Shown here: piece after piece, positions 63,791 through 64,000 of the stretch
How positions within the stretch are numbered: the first letter of the stretch is position 1
Layout: each line of letters starts with the position of its first letter
Assembly (NCBI GenBank): GCA_029776225.1
Contig: JAKOTR010000033.1
Coordinates: 124,001-188,000 of the forward strand
Direction of reading: 5' to 3'
Length of the DNA: 64,000 nt
Source of the DNA: Acidobacteriota bacterium
GTDB taxonomy: Bacteria; Acidobacteriota; Terriglobia; Bryobacterales; Bryobacteraceae
Made by a program: the position numbers and the translations under genes
The notes under the pieces: model-generated
Databases searched by the model: none
Told to the model about the DNA's origin: nothing
What the model saw: the letters and a program-made list of their open reading frames with translations, nothing else

Positions 63791-63812
63791 CCGGGGTCTG
63801 TGGCCGCGCCCG

Positions 63813-64000
63813 CTACAGGCCTTCCCTGGCCCGGCGGAGCTGCGCATCCTTTTTCTGCAGCTCGAGCCGGAGTCTCTCCACCTCGGCCTTCAACTCGTCG
63901 CGCTGCTTGATGGCTTCGGCTTCCTCGCGCCTGACCGGCTGGCCGATGAAGCGGATGGATTCCCGCATGCTGGGGCGTCCGGATTGATGAACGGTGAGGC
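63813..64000 (-). CDS. C-terminal part of a coiled-coil protein, 5' end beyond the window
   Basis: The frame is open from the right edge to a TAG at 63813-63815. The visible 61 residues include VHQSGRPSMRESIRFIGQP and then a strong heptad coiled coil, AEAIKQRDELKAEVERLRLE, ending RRAREGL. Most of the protein lies outside, so no family is assigned. It converges with skp. Confidence 0.65.
   Translation of the reverse strand, partial: LTVHQSGRPSMRESIRFIGQPVRREEAEAIKQRDELKAEVERLRLELQKKDAQLRRAREGL

Overview
The window is GC-rich, densely coded bacterial DNA with many GTG and TTG starts. It looks like an Acidobacteriota chromosome of the Bryobacterales/Solibacter kind. This rests on the mix of families: Gfo/Idh/MocA oxidoreductases, a DUF1080 hydrolase, a YVTN beta-propeller/phosphoesterase, a tricorn protease, a HemQ-type coproheme decarboxylase and a serine hydrolase fused to NamZ. 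The taxon is inferred from gene content, not from a marker gene. No phage, insertion sequence or CRISPR array was recognised.

Layout. 1-9.1 kb: a truncated Gfo/Idh/MocA gene, an acyl-CoA dehydrogenase next to meaB, mtnP overlapping a GT9-like gene, nadD, a second Gfo/Idh/MocA gene, two envelope proteins of unknown role and a TIM-barrel epimerase. 9.2-11.7 kb: hemQ, an NTF2-like protein and a Gln-rich secreted protein with a clear promoter. 11.8-16.1 kb: the nitrogen operon amtB-glnB-glnD, preceded by a 63-bp tandem repeat. 16.1-22.4 kb: a single-domain response regulator, a radical SAM enzyme, cytochrome bd (cydAB) and a GT39-like glycosyltransferase preceded by what looks like a decayed paralogue. 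22.4-30.9 kb: nth, two APC permeases, a DUF58 protein, rpiB, a TPR protein and a sodium:solute symporter. 31.0-31.4 kb: a 67-residue AT-hook protein behind an elaborate palindromic control region. 31.4-39.1 kb: an AmiE-like/NamZ fusion, a pterin dehydratase, a probable lipoprotein, a DUF1080 protein and a tricorn protease. 39.1-43.6 kb: the conserved rpmH-rnpA-yidD-yidC-jag-mnmE cluster with a near-consensus promoter. 43.8-45.7 kb: an aldo/keto reductase, tRNA-Ser(UGA) and about 630 bp of apparently decayed sequence. 45.7-52.4 kb: trpB2, lipA and a histidine-degradation operon (hutU-hutI-fused ftcD). 52.5-59.9 kb: a TPR protein, the YVTN/phosphoesterase, a nucleoside hydrolase, a lipoprotein, a FabF-like synthase and a small membrane protein. 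60-64 kb: bamA, skp and a truncated coiled-coil gene.

How the genes work together. amtB, glnB and glnD form the ammonium import and PII uridylylation circuit. hutU, hutI and ftcD take urocanate to glutamate and a one-carbon folate, but hutH is not in the window. rpmH to mnmE couples ribosome and RNase P production, membrane insertion and tRNA modification. bamA and skp serve outer-membrane protein assembly. The serine hydrolase-NamZ fusion suggests that two steps of peptidoglycan-fragment recycling sit in one polypeptide.

The most interesting locus is 31001-31344. Two nearly identical 16-bp palindromes, 85 bp apart, bracket a sigma70-like promoter, and a nested inverted repeat lies in the leader just before the ribosome-binding site. 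The gene behind it encodes a tiny protein with two AT-hook-like motifs, so an autoregulated DNA-binding protein is a reasonable but untested reading.
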